DNA of 64,000 nt from Pseudomonas fortuita (GCF_026898135.2 NZ_CP114035.2:3823501-3887500), one strand, 5' to 3'; shown: positions 14,104 through 23,441, counted from the first letter of the stretch. The notes: generated from the letters alone by a model not told the origin. A program made the numbers and translations.

Positions 14104-15030
14104 GTGAAAAAATCCCTGTCCATCCTCAGCCTGCTGCTGTTGCTCACAGGTACCGCGACCCTTCCGTCGACTGCTGCTGCACAACCCCCGGCCCAAGCCC
14201 AACGAGATCCGTCCAAGTTGCATCTGGCTTCAGGCAGCGCCTTGCTGATCGACCTGAATACCAACCAGGAGTTGTATTCGAGCCACGCCGACCGCGTGGT
14301 GCCGATCGCCTCGGTCACCAAGCTGATGACGGCGATGGTGGTACTGGATGCCAAGCTGCCCATGGATGAAATGCTCACCATGACCATTGCCAACAACCCG
14401 GAAATGAAAGGCGTGTATTCCCGCGTACGCCTGGGCAGCCAACTCGATCGCCGCGAGACCCTGCTGATCACCCTCATGTCGTCGGAAAACCGTGCGGCCA
14501 ACAGCCTGGCCAACGCCTACCCCGGCGGCTACCCGGCGTTCATCAAGGCGATGAATGCCAAGGCCCGCAGCCTGGGCATGGCGCATACCCGCTACGTTGA
14601 GCCGACCGGCTTGTCGACGCAGAACGTGTCCACCGCACGCGACCTGGCCAAACTGCTGATGGCCTCGCGCAAATACCCGATGCTGAGCGAGCTGTCGACC
14701 ACGCGCGAGAAGACTGTGGCCTTCCGCAAGCCCAACTACACCCTGGGCTTCCGTAACACCGACCACCTGGTGAACAAGAGCAACTGGGACATCAAGCTGA
14801 CCAAGACCGGCTTCACCAACGAAGCAGGGCACTGCCTGGTGCTGCTGACCCGCATGGATAACCGTCCGGTGGCCATGGTCATCCTCGACGCCTTCGGCAA
14901 GTACACCCACTTTGCCGATGCCAGCCGCATGCGTCAGTGGCTGGAGACCGGGGCCGCCAAGCCGGCACCGGCAGTGGCCATGCAGTACAAGACCGAGCGG
15001 CAGAACAAGGGGCGTGTAGCGGCCGAATAA
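14104..15030 (+). CDS. pbpG: D-alanyl-D-alanine endopeptidase (PBP7-type)
   Basis: 308 residues from GTG 14104 ([16 protein letters not shown]), a Sec signal peptide. A GTG at 14092 would only add four residues. The penicillin-binding active-site triad is intact: S70-V-T-K73, S127-E-N129 and K234-T-G236. Periplasmic enzymes of this type cleave D-Ala-meso-DAP cross-links in peptidoglycan. The size and lack of a C-terminal membrane anchor match PBP7/8 rather than PBP5. The promoter region is now next to the island's right repeat, so integration may have altered its expression. Confidence 0.93.
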   Translation: MKKSLSILSLLLLLTGTATLPSTAAAQPPAQAQRDPSKLHLASGSALLIDLNTNQELYSSHADRVVPIASVTKLMTAMVVLDAKLPMDEMLTMTIANNPEMKGVYSRVRLGSQLDRRETLLITLMSSENRAANSLANAYPGGYPAFIKAMNAKARSLGMAHTRYVEPTGLSTQNVSTARDLAKLLMASRKYPMLSELSTTREKTVAFRKPNYTLGFRNTDHLVNKSNWDIKLTKTGFTNEAGHCLVLLTRMDNRPVAMVILDAFGKYTHFADASRMRQWLETGAAKPAPAVAMQYKTERQNKGRVAAE

Positions 15031-15057
15031 CCGCATGCCCCTGGGGCTGCACAGAAC

Positions 15058-15103
15058 CTGTGCAGGAGCGGCCCATCGCGACGCAAGGCCGCTTCTGCAG
15101 GCG
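15058..15103. repeat. REP element
   Basis: tgtgcaggagcggcccatcg then cgacgcaaggccgcttctgcaggcg: a REP core with slightly divergent arms, between two convergent genes. Confidence 0.65.
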
Positions 15104-15116
15104 TTGCACCAGGCAG

Positions 15117-15563
15117 TCAGGCCGTGGCGCTGACCATCCCGCCCGAGCTGCTGCCACCCTCTTGCTGCAACAGCTCCAGCAGCTGTGCCGTGGCTGCCAT
15201 GATCTGGCCGTTGATAGTGGCAATGCTTGCCTGCTTGGCGCCCACCGCAGCGGCCTTGGCCGCTTCATCCATCTTGCTGTTCTGCAGCGCAGCCAACTGC
15301 TTCTGCTCCTCGACCAGTTGCTTCTGCAGATCCTTGATCAGCTGACGCAGCTCGGAGACGGCCTCTGACTCACCACTGTCTTCACTGTCCGCAGGTTGCG
15401 CCTGGCTACCCGCTGAAACTTTCATGCTGTCGCTACTGATGCTCAAGGGGCCCAGCGCCTCACCGGCCTGCTTTGCCTGTTCGCGTTCGTTGGCTGCGTT
15501 GGCGCTCAGCGTCTGCGCTGAAACGCCATTGATCATGAGGTTGCTAGCCGTAATTGCGCTCAT
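15117..15563 (-). CDS. Coiled-coil protein, possibly FlxA-like
   Basis: 148 residues, soluble and Ala/Gln/Ser-rich. Residues about 68-130 form a strong coiled coil (SELRQLIKDLQKQLVEEQKQ, then AKAAAVGAKQASIATINGQI). The C-terminus is flexible (QEGGSSSGGMVSATA). The helical repeat resembles FlxA-like proteins, but I am not certain. No signal peptide or membrane segment. Divergent from pvdA, with the iron-starvation promoter between them. Confidence 0.7.
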   Translation of the reverse strand: MSAITASNLMINGVSAQTLSANAANEREQAKQAGEALGPLSISSDSMKVSAGSQAQPADSEDSGESEAVSELRQLIKDLQKQLVEEQKQLAALQNSKMDEAAKAAAVGAKQASIATINGQIMAATAQLLELLQQEGGSSSGGMVSATA

Positions 15564-15639
15564 CTCGATTCCCTGGCTGAAAGATAGGTCCTTGCCGTAA
15601 CCACCCTATCGGCCATCCCTGGCAGTTCTTTAGCCCGCT

Positions 15640-15663
15640 TAAATTCCCCCGCGACTGGCTCGT
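15640..15663 (+). promoter_or_regulatory. Iron-starvation (IS) box, PvdS-type sigma promoter of pvdA
   Basis: TAAAT (15640-15644), exactly 16 nt, then CGT (15661-15663). TAAAT-N16-CGT is the known recognition element for the ECF sigma factor PvdS and its orthologues. It lies 75 bp upstream of the pvdA start. Confidence 0.85.
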
Positions 15664-15737
15664 TCCAACACATGTACTTGCGCAGGAGCCGGAGCGCCGG
15701 CGGGCGTCCAATTTCGACCATTCAGGGAATCGCAGCC

Positions 15738-17072
15738 ATGAGCCAGTCCTCACAGCAGGAAACCATCAAAGATCTGATCGGCGTGGGCTTCGGCCCTTCC
15801 AACCTGGCGTTGGCCATTGCCCTGGAAGAACTCGCCGAGTCCCAGGGCCATGCCCTCGACGCGCTGTTCATCGACAAGCAGCAGGACTACCGCTGGCACG
15901 GCGAAACCCTTGCCACCCAGAGCGAGCTGCAGATTTCGTTCCTCAAGGACCTGGTGTCGTTGCGCAACCCCACCAGCCCCTACAGCTTCGTCAACTACCT
16001 GCACCAGAAGCAGCGCCTGGCCGACTTCATCAACCTCGGCACCTTCTACCCCTGCCGCCTGGAGTACAACGACTACCTGCGCTGGGCCGCCGACCATTTC
16101 GCCACCCAGGCGGTATATGGCCAGGAAGTGCTGCGCATCGAACCAGAGGTGAATGCCGGCCGGGTCAAGCACCTGCGCCTGGTCTCACGCGACGCCCAAG
16201 GCCGCGAATACAGCCGCCGCACCCGCTCGGTGGTGGTCGGCAGCGGCGGCACACCAAAAATCCCGGAAAAGTTTGGTGCCTTCAAGGACGACCCGCGGGT
16301 TTTCCATCACTCCCAATACCTGAGCAGCCTCAACAAGCTGCCGTGCACCGCCGGCAAACCCATGCGCATCGCGGTGATCGGGTCGGGGCAAAGCGCCGCC
16401 GAGGCGTTCATTGATCTGAACGACAGCTACCCGTCGGTCAAGGTCGACATGATCCTGCGTGGGTCGGCCCTCAAACCCGCCGACGACAGCCCGTTCGTCA
16501 ACGAAATCTTCTCACCGGACTACACCGACCTGGTCTACAACGAACCGGCCGACCAGCGCAGCAAACTGCTGGGCGAATACCACAACACCAACTACTCGGT
16601 GGTCGACCTTAACCTGATCGAGCGCATCTACGGCATCCTGTACCGGCAGAAGGTCGCCCACCAGCACCGTCACAACGTGCTGTGCCGCCGCCAGGTCGAA
16701 GCCGTGGTGGCCACCCGCGACGGCCTGGAACTGACCCTGCGCGACCTTGCCACCGGCCAGCAGCAAACCCACCGCTACGATGCCGTGATCCTCGCCACCG
16801 GCTACGAGCGCCGCTCGCACCGTGACCTGCTGGCACCGCTTGCCGGTTACCTGGACGATTTCAGCGTTGACCGCAACTACCGCGTACTGGCAAGCCCCGA
16901 CCTGCAGGCGTCGGTTTACTTGCAAGGGTTCTGCGAGAACAGCCACGGCCTGAGCGACACCCTGCTCTCGGTGCTGCCGGCCCGCGCTGCGGAAATTGGC
17001 CGGGCGCTGTACCAGGACCTGGCGCAGTTGCACGGCAAACCGCAACCGGCCGTGGCCATGACCCACGCCTGA
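15738..17072 (+). CDS. pvdA: L-ornithine N5-monooxygenase (pyoverdine biosynthesis)
   Basis: 444 residues. It hydroxylates the side-chain nitrogen of ornithine with NADPH, FAD and O2, the first step towards the hydroxamate ligands of pyoverdine, in the cytoplasm. Seen: FAD loop GVGFGPSN (15-22), substrate region WHGETLATQSELQISFLKDL, NADPH loop GSGQSA (215-220), and the late ATGYERR motif. ATG 15738 is preceded by CAGGGAA; an earlier ATG at 15672 is inside the promoter leader. A PvdS-type box upstream predicts iron-starvation control. A strong hairpin at 17093 separates it from the fpv operon. Confidence 0.96.
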   Translation: MSQSSQQETIKDLIGVGFGPSNLALAIALEELAESQGHALDALFIDKQQDYRWHGETLATQSELQISFLKDLVSLRNPTSPYSFVNYLHQKQRLADFINLGTFYPCRLEYNDYLRWAADHFATQAVYGQEVLRIEPEVNAGRVKHLRLVSRDAQGREYSRRTRSVVVGSGGTPKIPEKFGAFKDDPRVFHHSQYLSSLNKLPCTAGKPMRIAVIGSGQSAAEAFIDLNDSYPSVKVDMILRGSALKPADDSPFVNEIFSPDYTDLVYNEPADQRSKLLGEYHNTNYSVVDLNLIERIYGILYRQKVAHQHRHNVLCRRQVEAVVATRDGLELTLRDLATGQQQTHRYDAVILATGYERRSHRDLLAPLAGYLDDFSVDRNYRVLASPDLQASVYLQGFCENSHGLSDTLLSVLPARAAEIGRALYQDLAQLHGKPQPAVAMTHA

Positions 17073-17092
17073 CCCCGCTGCTGCATGCCTTC

Positions 17093-17128
17093 AAAGCCGG
17101 CCTGACGCCTCGCGCACAGGCCGGCTTT
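17093..17128 (+). terminator. Strong hairpin after pvdA
   Basis: AAAGCCGGCCTG (17093-17104) and CAGGCCGGCTTT (17117-17128) are perfect 12-bp complements around a 12-nt loop; likely terminator of pvdA. Confidence 0.8.
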
Positions 17129-17247
17129 GCGCTTAGAAACATTTGCTTGCATTTAAAACGGCAGGTTTTCAATTCTCATTCGTCCTTATCAGTACAGCCC
17201 TCTTTGGTTGGGCACACGCTCGACCACCCAATGCAGAAGACCGTCTG

Positions 17248-18441
17248 ATGGCCAAATCACCGAAAAAATCCAAATCCAGGCTGTGGTTCCTGGTCCATAG
17301 CTGGCTCGCCCTGCCGATCTGGTTCTTTGTGCTGATTGTCTGCTTTACCGGCATGCTCGCCGTGGTCAGCCAGGAAATCGTCTGGCTCGCCAACCCCGAT
17401 GTGCGCGCCAGCAAACCCGATGCCGACGCCGAGCGCCTTAGCTTCCAGCAAGTGCTGGACGCCCTGCACAAAGCCGAACCGGACATGGTCGTGGACTCGC
17501 TCATACAGCCCGACGGCTCGCACTTTGCCCTCACGGCCGATGTCACCTTCCCCGACGGCACCAGCCCGACGCTGTACGTCAACCCGTACACCGGTGCCAT
17601 CCAGGGCAAGTCCCCCGACTTCAACTTCGAAGCCTTCACCCGCGCCCTGCACGGCTGGTGGCTGGTGCCGTTCACCAACGGCTTCAGCTGGGGCTGGTAC
17701 CTGGTGTCGATCCTTGGCTTGCCCATGCTGGCATCGCTGGTAACCGGGCTGGTGGTGTACAAGAAGTTCTGGAAGGGCTTCTTCAAACCGGTACGCACGG
17801 GGCATGGTTCGCGCATCTTCTGGGGCGACCTGCATCGCCTGGCGGGCGTCTGGTCGATCTGGTTCATCGCGGTCATTTCCATCACCGGTACCTGGTTCCT
17901 GATCCAGGCAATCCTGTTCGACAACCACATCACCATTTCCAGCCGGCCCATCGTGCCGGTGATCGCCCGCGAAGAAGTGCCGCAAACACCAGATGGCAGC
18001 CCTGCCCCGCGCATTGACCTCGATGAGGCGGCACGCATCGCCGGCCTGGCCATTCCCGGCCTGGATATCACCTTCGTTTCGTTGCCGTCTACCGCTTACA
18101 GCCATGTTTCAATGGGCGGGCGCGGCTGGTATCCGCTGATGTTCCAAAGCGCCGAAGTCAATCCTTACACGCGCAAAGTCGACAGCCAGTTCCTGCTCAG
18201 CGACCGCTCCACGCTGGAGTTCGTCACCGAATCCATGCGCCCCTTGCACACCGGCGACTTCGGCGGCCTGCCGATCAAGCTGATCTGGTTCTTCTTCGGG
18301 CTGATACTCACCCTGATGGTGTTCAGCGGTTTGCTGATCTGGACCAAGCGCACCGCGCAGGCCACCGCCGCCGCCCTCAAGCGCAGCGAACGCGCACCCC
18401 GTACCGAACGCGCCCAGACCTCCCTGGAGACCCAATCATGA
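17248..18441 (+). CDS. fpvG: FpvG-like inner-membrane iron reductase (PepSY-associated TM)
   Basis: 397 residues. PepSY-associated TM protein with four main membrane segments: WFLVHSWLALPIWFFVLIVC near the N-terminus, a pair at about 150-205, and a last one near 350-370 (LIWFFFGLILTLMVF). Intramembrane histidines (for example in VHSWLALP) could ligate haem. In P. aeruginosa FpvG reduces Fe(III)-pyoverdine in the periplasm so that iron is released and pyoverdine recycled. I start at ATG 17248, since an upstream ATG at 17143 adds a second unlikely hydrophobic leader. First gene of an eight-gene run in the order fpvGHJKCDEF; overlaps fpvH by ATGA. Confidence 0.9.
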   Translation: MAKSPKKSKSRLWFLVHSWLALPIWFFVLIVCFTGMLAVVSQEIVWLANPDVRASKPDADAERLSFQQVLDALHKAEPDMVVDSLIQPDGSHFALTADVTFPDGTSPTLYVNPYTGAIQGKSPDFNFEAFTRALHGWWLVPFTNGFSWGWYLVSILGLPMLASLVTGLVVYKKFWKGFFKPVRTGHGSRIFWGDLHRLAGVWSIWFIAVISITGTWFLIQAILFDNHITISSRPIVPVIAREEVPQTPDGSPAPRIDLDEAARIAGLAIPGLDITFVSLPSTAYSHVSMGGRGWYPLMFQSAEVNPYTRKVDSQFLLSDRSTLEFVTESMRPLHTGDFGGLPIKLIWFFFGLILTLMVFSGLLIWTKRTAQATAAALKRSERAPRTERAQTSLETQS

Positions 18442-18977
18442 GCCACGCCCAGGCCGTACCCGCCAGCCCACTGAAGCAGTGGTGGCTGAAGTGGCGTTTC
18501 CACCTGAACATCCTGCTGATCCTGGTACCGCTGGGCTTCATGCCCAAGTATTTCAACGACGCAAAGCTGTTCCGTGGCGACGCCGGGCTGGGTGCCAACG
18601 TGATCACCGGTATCCAGGCAGGCCCCTACACCCTGGATTTGGCTGAACTGCGTGACGAAGCACCACGCCCGGACGGCCCCGCTGGCGATTTCAAATCCTT
18701 CAACGCAGCGCTGTGCAAGGCCTGCATCAATGACGTCAAGGCCGTTTACCTGCGCATTGGCAAACCGCGCAGCCTGCGTGCCGCCGGCACGATCTTCTTT
18801 GGTGCGCCTTATCGCATGGGCACCAACCTGCCCATCCCGCCCCGCACCAAGCCTGACGCACAGATCTGGATCACCCTGGAAGGCTGGGACGGCAGCATGC
18901 ACCAGGCGTCGGTCCCCCTGGCCAAAGCATCGCCAGCCACCGTGGCCTGGCTCGAAAAACAAGGAGGCAAGAAATGA
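18438..18977 (+). CDS. fpvH: FpvH-like membrane-anchored protein
   Basis: 179 residues. A basic N-terminus and a single membrane anchor (about residues 22-40, FHLNILLILVPLGFMPKYF) precede a periplasmic domain with an unusual cysteine pair FNAALCKACINDVKAVYLRI (CxxC) and a C-terminal region rich in Pro/Trp. In the P. aeruginosa model FpvH helps FpvG in ferripyoverdine reduction. Assigned from position and architecture in the fpv cluster. Overlaps both neighbours by four bases, so all are co-translated. Confidence 0.82.
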   Translation: MSHAQAVPASPLKQWWLKWRFHLNILLILVPLGFMPKYFNDAKLFRGDAGLGANVITGIQAGPYTLDLAELRDEAPRPDGPAGDFKSFNAALCKACINDVKAVYLRIGKPRSLRAAGTIFFGAPYRMGTNLPIPPRTKPDAQIWITLEGWDGSMHQASVPLAKASPATVAWLEKQGGKK

Positions 18978-19294
18978 AACAGCTGATGCGAACCCTCGCC
19001 CTGCCCTTGCTGGTACTGGCCGCCGGCCCCGCCCTGGCGCATAACCCGATGTGCGAATGCGAAGAAACGGCCGGCGGCCAGGTCAAGTGCACCGGCGGTT
19101 TTTCGGACGGTAGCGGTGCCCCCGGGGTGACCCTGGATGTGATCGGTTATGACGAACAGGTGCTGGTCGGCGGCAAGCTTGGCGACGACTCGACACTCAC
19201 CTTCAAGCGCCCGGACGGCGAGTTCTACGTGCTGTTTGATGCCGGCCCAGGGCATGTCGTGGAAGTCGACTACGCCGATATTGGCCAGCCATGA
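18974..19294 (+). CDS. fpvJ: FpvJ-like periplasmic protein
   Basis: 106 residues with a Sec signal peptide (MKQLMRTLALPLLVLAAGPALA) and mature start HNPMCECEETAGGQVKCTGGF. Three early cysteines plus a His could bind metal or form disulfides. The rest resembles a small beta domain (EFYVLFDAGPGHVVEVDY). In P. aeruginosa FpvJ interacts with FpvC and promotes iron release. Four-base overlaps on both sides. Confidence 0.82.
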   Translation: MKQLMRTLALPLLVLAAGPALAHNPMCECEETAGGQVKCTGGFSDGSGAPGVTLDVIGYDEQVLVGGKLGDDSTLTFKRPDGEFYVLFDAGPGHVVEVDYADIGQP

Positions 19295-19860
19295 GCCGCG
19301 CCCAAGTGATTCGCCCGGCCGGCGCCGGGCACGAAACCCTGTACGTGCTGCTGATCAGCCTGCTGATCGTGCTGCTCGCCGCCAGCGTGGTGCTGCTGCG
19401 TGGCGAGCGCGAAGACGAACAGACCATCGCCAGCCACCAGATCGACGCCCGTCGCGACCTCACCGCCGCCGAGCAAGGCCTGTACACCGACCTGCGGGTG
19501 GCCTTCGACGAGATCCAGCTGCTGCGTGAAGAAAACGCTGCCGTGCCTAGCGTGCAGGCCCTGGCCGAAGAAGGCCTGCCGCCCTTCGTGGTCGACGCAG
19601 GCAGCCAGAGCCGTGGCGGCCACCACTGGTCATGGCTGGAGCCCGGCGCCTACCTGGGCCGCAGCCAGGCCCCTGAAGTCGCCGGCAGCCTGCTGCTGAT
19701 CCTGCCGGCCGAGAGTACTGGCCAGGCCGATGTCTGGCTGCGCCGCGACAGCGCCGCCACGCCCCCGGACGACCTCGGCCAGGCGGCACTGATTGCCGCT
19801 GGCTGGCAGCAGGTGGTCAGCCACTACGACGCCGGGGTTACCCGCGAACACCGTCACTGA
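19291..19860 (+). CDS. fpvK: FpvK-like inner-membrane protein
   Basis: 189 residues, type II topology: one segment (about 18-38, LYVLLISLLIVLLAASVVLL), then a helical stalk (EREDEQTIASHQIDARRDLT) and a periplasmic domain with GHHWSW and two His near the end (REHRH). It is the fourth gene of the reduction subcluster. Function inferred only from synteny with the P. aeruginosa fpvGHJK set. A 16-bp gap with AAGGAC leads to fpvC. Confidence 0.8.
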   Translation: MSRAQVIRPAGAGHETLYVLLISLLIVLLAASVVLLRGEREDEQTIASHQIDARRDLTAAEQGLYTDLRVAFDEIQLLREENAAVPSVQALAEEGLPPFVVDAGSQSRGGHHWSWLEPGAYLGRSQAPEVAGSLLLILPAESTGQADVWLRRDSAATPPDDLGQAALIAAGWQQVVSHYDAGVTREHRH

Positions 19861-19876
19861 ACCCAAGGACTTCCCC

Positions 19877-20779
19877 ATGTTCCGCTCCGCCCTCGCCCTG
19901 CTCCTGGCGCTTGCCCTGCCGGCAACGGCCCTGGCCGATAACGGCAAGCCGCTGCGCATCGGCATCACCCTGCACCCCTACTACAGCTACGTGACCAACA
20001 TCGTCGGCGACAAGGCCGAAGTGGTGCCGCTGATTCCAGCGGGCTTCAACCCCCACGCCTACGAGCCACGGGCCGAGGACATCAGGCGCATCGGCACCCT
20101 GGACGTGGTGGTGCTCAACGGCGTGGGCCACGACGACTTCGCCGACCGCATGATCGCCGCCAGCGAAAAGCCCGGCATCAATACCATCGAGGCCAACCAG
20201 AACGTTCCGTTGCTGGCGGCCACCGGTATTGCCGCCCGCGGCGCCGGCAAGGTGGTCAACCCACACACCTTCCTGTCGATCAGCACCACCATCGCCCAGG
20301 TCAACAACATCGCCCGTGAACTGGGCAAGCTCGACCCGGACAACGCCAAGCTCTACACGCAAAACGCCCGCGCCTACGCCAAGCGCCTGCGCGCCCTGCG
20401 TGCCGATGCCCTGGCCAAGGTCACCGAGGCCCCCAGCGCCACCTTCCGGGTGGCCACCATCCACGCCGCCTACGATTACCTGGTCCGCGACTTCGGCCTG
20501 GAGGTGACCGCCGTGGTCGAACCGGCCCACGGCATCGAACCCAGCCCGGCCCAGTTGAAAAAGACCATCGACCAGCTCAAAGCCCTGGACGTGAAGGTGA
20601 TCTTCTCGGAAATGGACTTCCCGTCGGCCTATGTCGAAACCATCCAGCGTGAATCTGGTGTGCGCCTGTACCCGCTGACGCACATCTCCTATGGCGAATA
20701 CACCAAGGACAAGTACGAAGTGGAAATGAAGCGCAACCTCGACACCGTGGTCCGCGCCATTCAGGAGAACCGCGCGTGA
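19877..20779 (+). CDS. fpvC: FpvC-like periplasmic metal-binding protein (ZnuA/TroA family)
   Basis: 300 residues, start ATG 19877 behind AAGGAC. Signal peptide MFRSALALLLALALPATALA. Cluster A-I substrate-binding fold: ligand His in FNPHAYEPRAED (first lobe), PHTFLSISTT, IHAAYDYL and an acidic FSEMDFPS. Members bind Zn, Mn or Fe(II). In the pyoverdine system FpvC chelates iron released from ferripyoverdine and passes it to the FpvDE transporter. Overlaps fpvD by GTGA. Confidence 0.9.
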   Translation: MFRSALALLLALALPATALADNGKPLRIGITLHPYYSYVTNIVGDKAEVVPLIPAGFNPHAYEPRAEDIRRIGTLDVVVLNGVGHDDFADRMIAASEKPGINTIEANQNVPLLAATGIAARGAGKVVNPHTFLSISTTIAQVNNIARELGKLDPDNAKLYTQNARAYAKRLRALRADALAKVTEAPSATFRVATIHAAYDYLVRDFGLEVTAVVEPAHGIEPSPAQLKKTIDQLKALDVKVIFSEMDFPSAYVETIQRESGVRLYPLTHISYGEYTKDKYEVEMKRNLDTVVRAIQENRA

Positions 20780-21525
20780 CCGCCGCCGCCAACCTGCTGA
20801 CGGCCTGCGGGCCACGCATCGAGTTCGCTGGCATCGACCTGACGCTAGGCCGCACACGCATCCTTGAACAGGTCGCTTTCACTGTGGCCGCCGGCAGCGT
20901 GCATGCCATCGTCGGCCCCAATGGCGGCGGCAAGAGCTCGCTGATCAAGACCCTGCTCGGGCAGATGCCGCATCAGGGCCAGTTGACCCTGCATTGGCCA
21001 AGCGCACGCGAGGTGATCGGTTATGTGCCGCAGGCCCTGGAGTTCGACCGCGGCCTGCCGATGACCGTGGACGACTTCATGGCCGCCATGTGCCAGCGCC
21101 GCCCCGCCTTTCTCGGCCTGTCGCGGCGGGTGCAACCGGCCATAGACGCCGCCTTGGCGCAGGTCGGCATGCTAGACAAACGCAAGCGGCGCATGGGTGC
21201 GCTGTCCGGGGGCGAGCGCCAGCGCGTGCTGCTGGCCCAGGGCTTGATCCCCGAGCCGCAGTTGCTGGTGCTGGACGAACCCATGTCGGCACTCGATGAA
21301 GCCGGTATCCAGGTGTTCGAGCAGTTGCTCAAGGGCTGGCGCCAGGCGGGCACCACCGTGCTGTGGATCGAGCACGACCTGGAAGCGGTGCTGCGCCTTG
21401 CTGACCGGGTAACCGGCCTGAGCCGCAAGGTGCTGTTCGACGCCCCCCCCGCCCAGGCCCTGACCCCGGAGCGCCTGCTCGGCCTGTTCTCTGTTCACCC
21501 GCGTAGCGAGAGCCTTGCCCCATGA
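20776..21525 (+). CDS. fpvD: FpvD-like ABC transporter ATPase
   Basis: 249 residues, GTG start inside the fpvC stop (GTGA). Walker A GPNGGGKS (47-54), signature LSGGERQR (143-150), Walker B LLVLDEP (163-169), switch His in WIEHDLEAV. Drives import of iron through FpvE. Typical ABC-metal ATPase length. Confidence 0.92.
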   Translation: MTAAANLLTACGPRIEFAGIDLTLGRTRILEQVAFTVAAGSVHAIVGPNGGGKSSLIKTLLGQMPHQGQLTLHWPSAREVIGYVPQALEFDRGLPMTVDDFMAAMCQRRPAFLGLSRRVQPAIDAALAQVGMLDKRKRRMGALSGGERQRVLLAQGLIPEPQLLVLDEPMSALDEAGIQVFEQLLKGWRQAGTTVLWIEHDLEAVLRLADRVTGLSRKVLFDAPPAQALTPERLLGLFSVHPRSESLAP

Positions 21526-22421
21526 GTTTTGAAGCATTTCGCCAACTGGTCCAGGACTGGGCCACCGCTGGTTACCTGCCCGAGGCGCTGGCCTACGGTT
21601 TCGTGGTCAACGCCCTGTTGGCCGGCCTGATGATCGGCCCGGTGCTGGGCGGCCTGGGCACCCTGGTGGTGGTCAAGCGCTTCGCTTTCTTCTCCGAGGC
21701 AGTGGGCCATGCCGCGCTGACCGGGGTGGCCATCGGTATCCTGCTGGGCGAGCCCTACACCGGCCCTTACGGCAGCCTGTTCGGCTACTGCCTGCTGTTC
21801 GGCATCCTGCTCAATTTCCTGCGCAACCGTACCGGGCTGTCGCCGGACACCCTGATTGGCGTGTTCCTGTCGGTGTCGCTGGCGCTGGGCGCCAGCCTGC
21901 TGTTGATGCTGGCGGGCAAGATCAACGTGCACATCCTCGAGAACGTGCTGTTCGGCTCGGTGCTGACCGTCAGCGGCCAGGACCTGGTGGTGTTGGGCAT
22001 CGTCGCGGTCCTGGTGCTGGCTTTGGCGCTGCCGCTGTACAACCGCATCATGCTGGCCAGCTTCAACCCACAGCTGGCAGCTGTGCGCGGGGTAGCGGTG
22101 AAAACCCTGGACTACCTGTTCGTGGTGCTGGTGACTTTGGTGACCGTGGCCGCCGTGAAGGTGATCGGGGCCATCCTGGTCGGCGCGCTGCTGGTCATTC
22201 CCGCTGCCGCCGCTCGCCTTGTCAGCCAGTCGCTCAAGGGCTTTTTCTTCCTGTCGGTGGTGATTGCCACTGTCAGCACCCTGTTTGGCATCCTGCTTCC
22301 GATCGTGTTCGACCTGCCAGTACCGTCAGGCGCCGCCATCATCCTGGTCGCGGGCATCTGCTTTGCCCTGGCCGCCCTGGCCCGCGCCCTTGTCCCTCGC
22401 CTGCAAGGAAACCCGGCATGA
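21522..22421 (+). CDS. fpvE: FpvE-like ABC-3 permease
   Basis: 299 residues with eight to nine hydrophobic segments and the ABC-3 (ZnuB/TroC) pattern: VVKRFAFFSEAVGHAALTGV, GLSPDTLIGVFLS, and VKVIGAILVGALLVIPAAAA. Inner-membrane channel for the metal delivered by FpvC/FpvF. ATGA overlaps with both neighbours. Confidence 0.92.
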   Translation: MSFEAFRQLVQDWATAGYLPEALAYGFVVNALLAGLMIGPVLGGLGTLVVVKRFAFFSEAVGHAALTGVAIGILLGEPYTGPYGSLFGYCLLFGILLNFLRNRTGLSPDTLIGVFLSVSLALGASLLLMLAGKINVHILENVLFGSVLTVSGQDLVVLGIVAVLVLALALPLYNRIMLASFNPQLAAVRGVAVKTLDYLFVVLVTLVTVAAVKVIGAILVGALLVIPAAAARLVSQSLKGFFFLSVVIATVSTLFGILLPIVFDLPVPSGAAIILVAGICFALAALARALVPRLQGNPA

Positions 22422-23281
22422 ACCTGAAACGCCTGACCCTGGCGCTGGCCCTGGCCGGCCTGCCGTCGCTGTCTTTTGCCACACAAGTGCTGACCACCCT
22501 GCCCGTCACCCACAGCCTGGCCAGCGCCCTGCTCGACGGCACTGCGGTACAGCTAAAACGTGCGGCGCCGGCCAACCTGCCGGCCAGCCGGCAGCCGTCG
22601 TACTTCAGCGGGCGCGGTGGCGCCAGCCTGGAAAAAGTCGCACAACAGGCCGACGCGGTAATCGGTGTGCGTTCGATCTGGCGTGACGACCCGCTGTACC
22701 CGATGGCCCGGCGCAGCAACATCCGCATCGTCGAAATCGATGCCGCACGGCCGGTGGATGGTGCGCTGCCAGGGATTGCAGTCTCCGGTGATGATGCCTA
22801 TGGCGCCTACCCTTGGCTCAACCCGACCAACCTCGGGCGTATGGCCGATGTGGTGGCCAATGACCTGGAGCGCCTGGCCCCGGGTGACAAAGCGAAGATC
22901 CAGGGCAACCTGGCGGGGCTCAAGCGCCAGCTGCTGGAGCTTTCTGCCAGCAGCCAGACACGCCTGGCCAAGGTCGACAACCTGACGGTGGTGAGCCTGT
23001 CCGAGCGGTTGGGTTACCTGGCCAGCGGGTTGAACCTGGATGTGGTGGAGCAACCGCTGCCGACCGAATGGGATGCTGCCGCGCTCAAGGCGCTGGAGGA
23101 GAACCTCAAAGCGCAGGATGTAGCACTGGTGCTGGACCACCGCCAGCCGGAGGCCGCAGTAGCCGAAGCGATCAAGGCCGCCGGGGCGAAGCTGGTGGTG
23201 GTGGAGAGTGACCCTGACGATGCGTTTGCAGGGCTCAAGACCAGTGTCGACCAGGTGGTTGGGGCATTGGGCGAAAGCTGA
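22418..23281 (+). CDS. fpvF: FpvF-like second periplasmic binding protein
   Basis: 287 residues, signal peptide MNLKRLTLALALAGLPSLSFA. Substrate-binding fold of the ZnuA/TroA type with fewer His ligands than FpvC (THSLASALLDG, a late VLDHRQPEAA). In P. aeruginosa FpvF binds pyoverdine itself and forms a complex with FpvC. Last gene of the operon, followed by a REP pair. Confidence 0.88.
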   Translation: MNLKRLTLALALAGLPSLSFATQVLTTLPVTHSLASALLDGTAVQLKRAAPANLPASRQPSYFSGRGGASLEKVAQQADAVIGVRSIWRDDPLYPMARRSNIRIVEIDAARPVDGALPGIAVSGDDAYGAYPWLNPTNLGRMADVVANDLERLAPGDKAKIQGNLAGLKRQLLELSASSQTRLAKVDNLTVVSLSERLGYLASGLNLDVVEQPLPTEWDAAALKALEENLKAQDVALVLDHRQPEAAVAEAIKAAGAKLVVVESDPDDAFAGLKTSVDQVVGALGES

Positions 23282-23303
23282 TCGAGCAGGCCGATGCGGT
23301 CAA

Positions 23304-23419
23304 TGTGGGAGCGGCCTTGCGTCGCGAAAGGGCTGCACAGCAGCCCCGCAATTTTTGTATCAACGCAGAAACCCTGGGGCCGCTATGCGGCCCTTTCGCG
23401 ACGCAAGGCCGCTCCCACA
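23304..23419. repeat. BIME: inverted REP pair
   Basis: The left arm begins tgtgggagcggccttgcgtc at 23304 and the right arm ends in its reverse complement at 23419; about 45 bases per arm, spacer with gcaatttttgtatc. It separates the convergent fpvF and DUF1615 genes. Confidence 0.88.
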
Positions 23420-23441
23420 ATGGATCGCGTCAGCTGAAAAG

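Noticed and set aside
17150..17200. Fur-box-like sequence (ttttcaattctcattcg) before fpvG
   Set aside because: Only the right half matches the Fur consensus; too weak to annotate. A Fur binding test would settle it.
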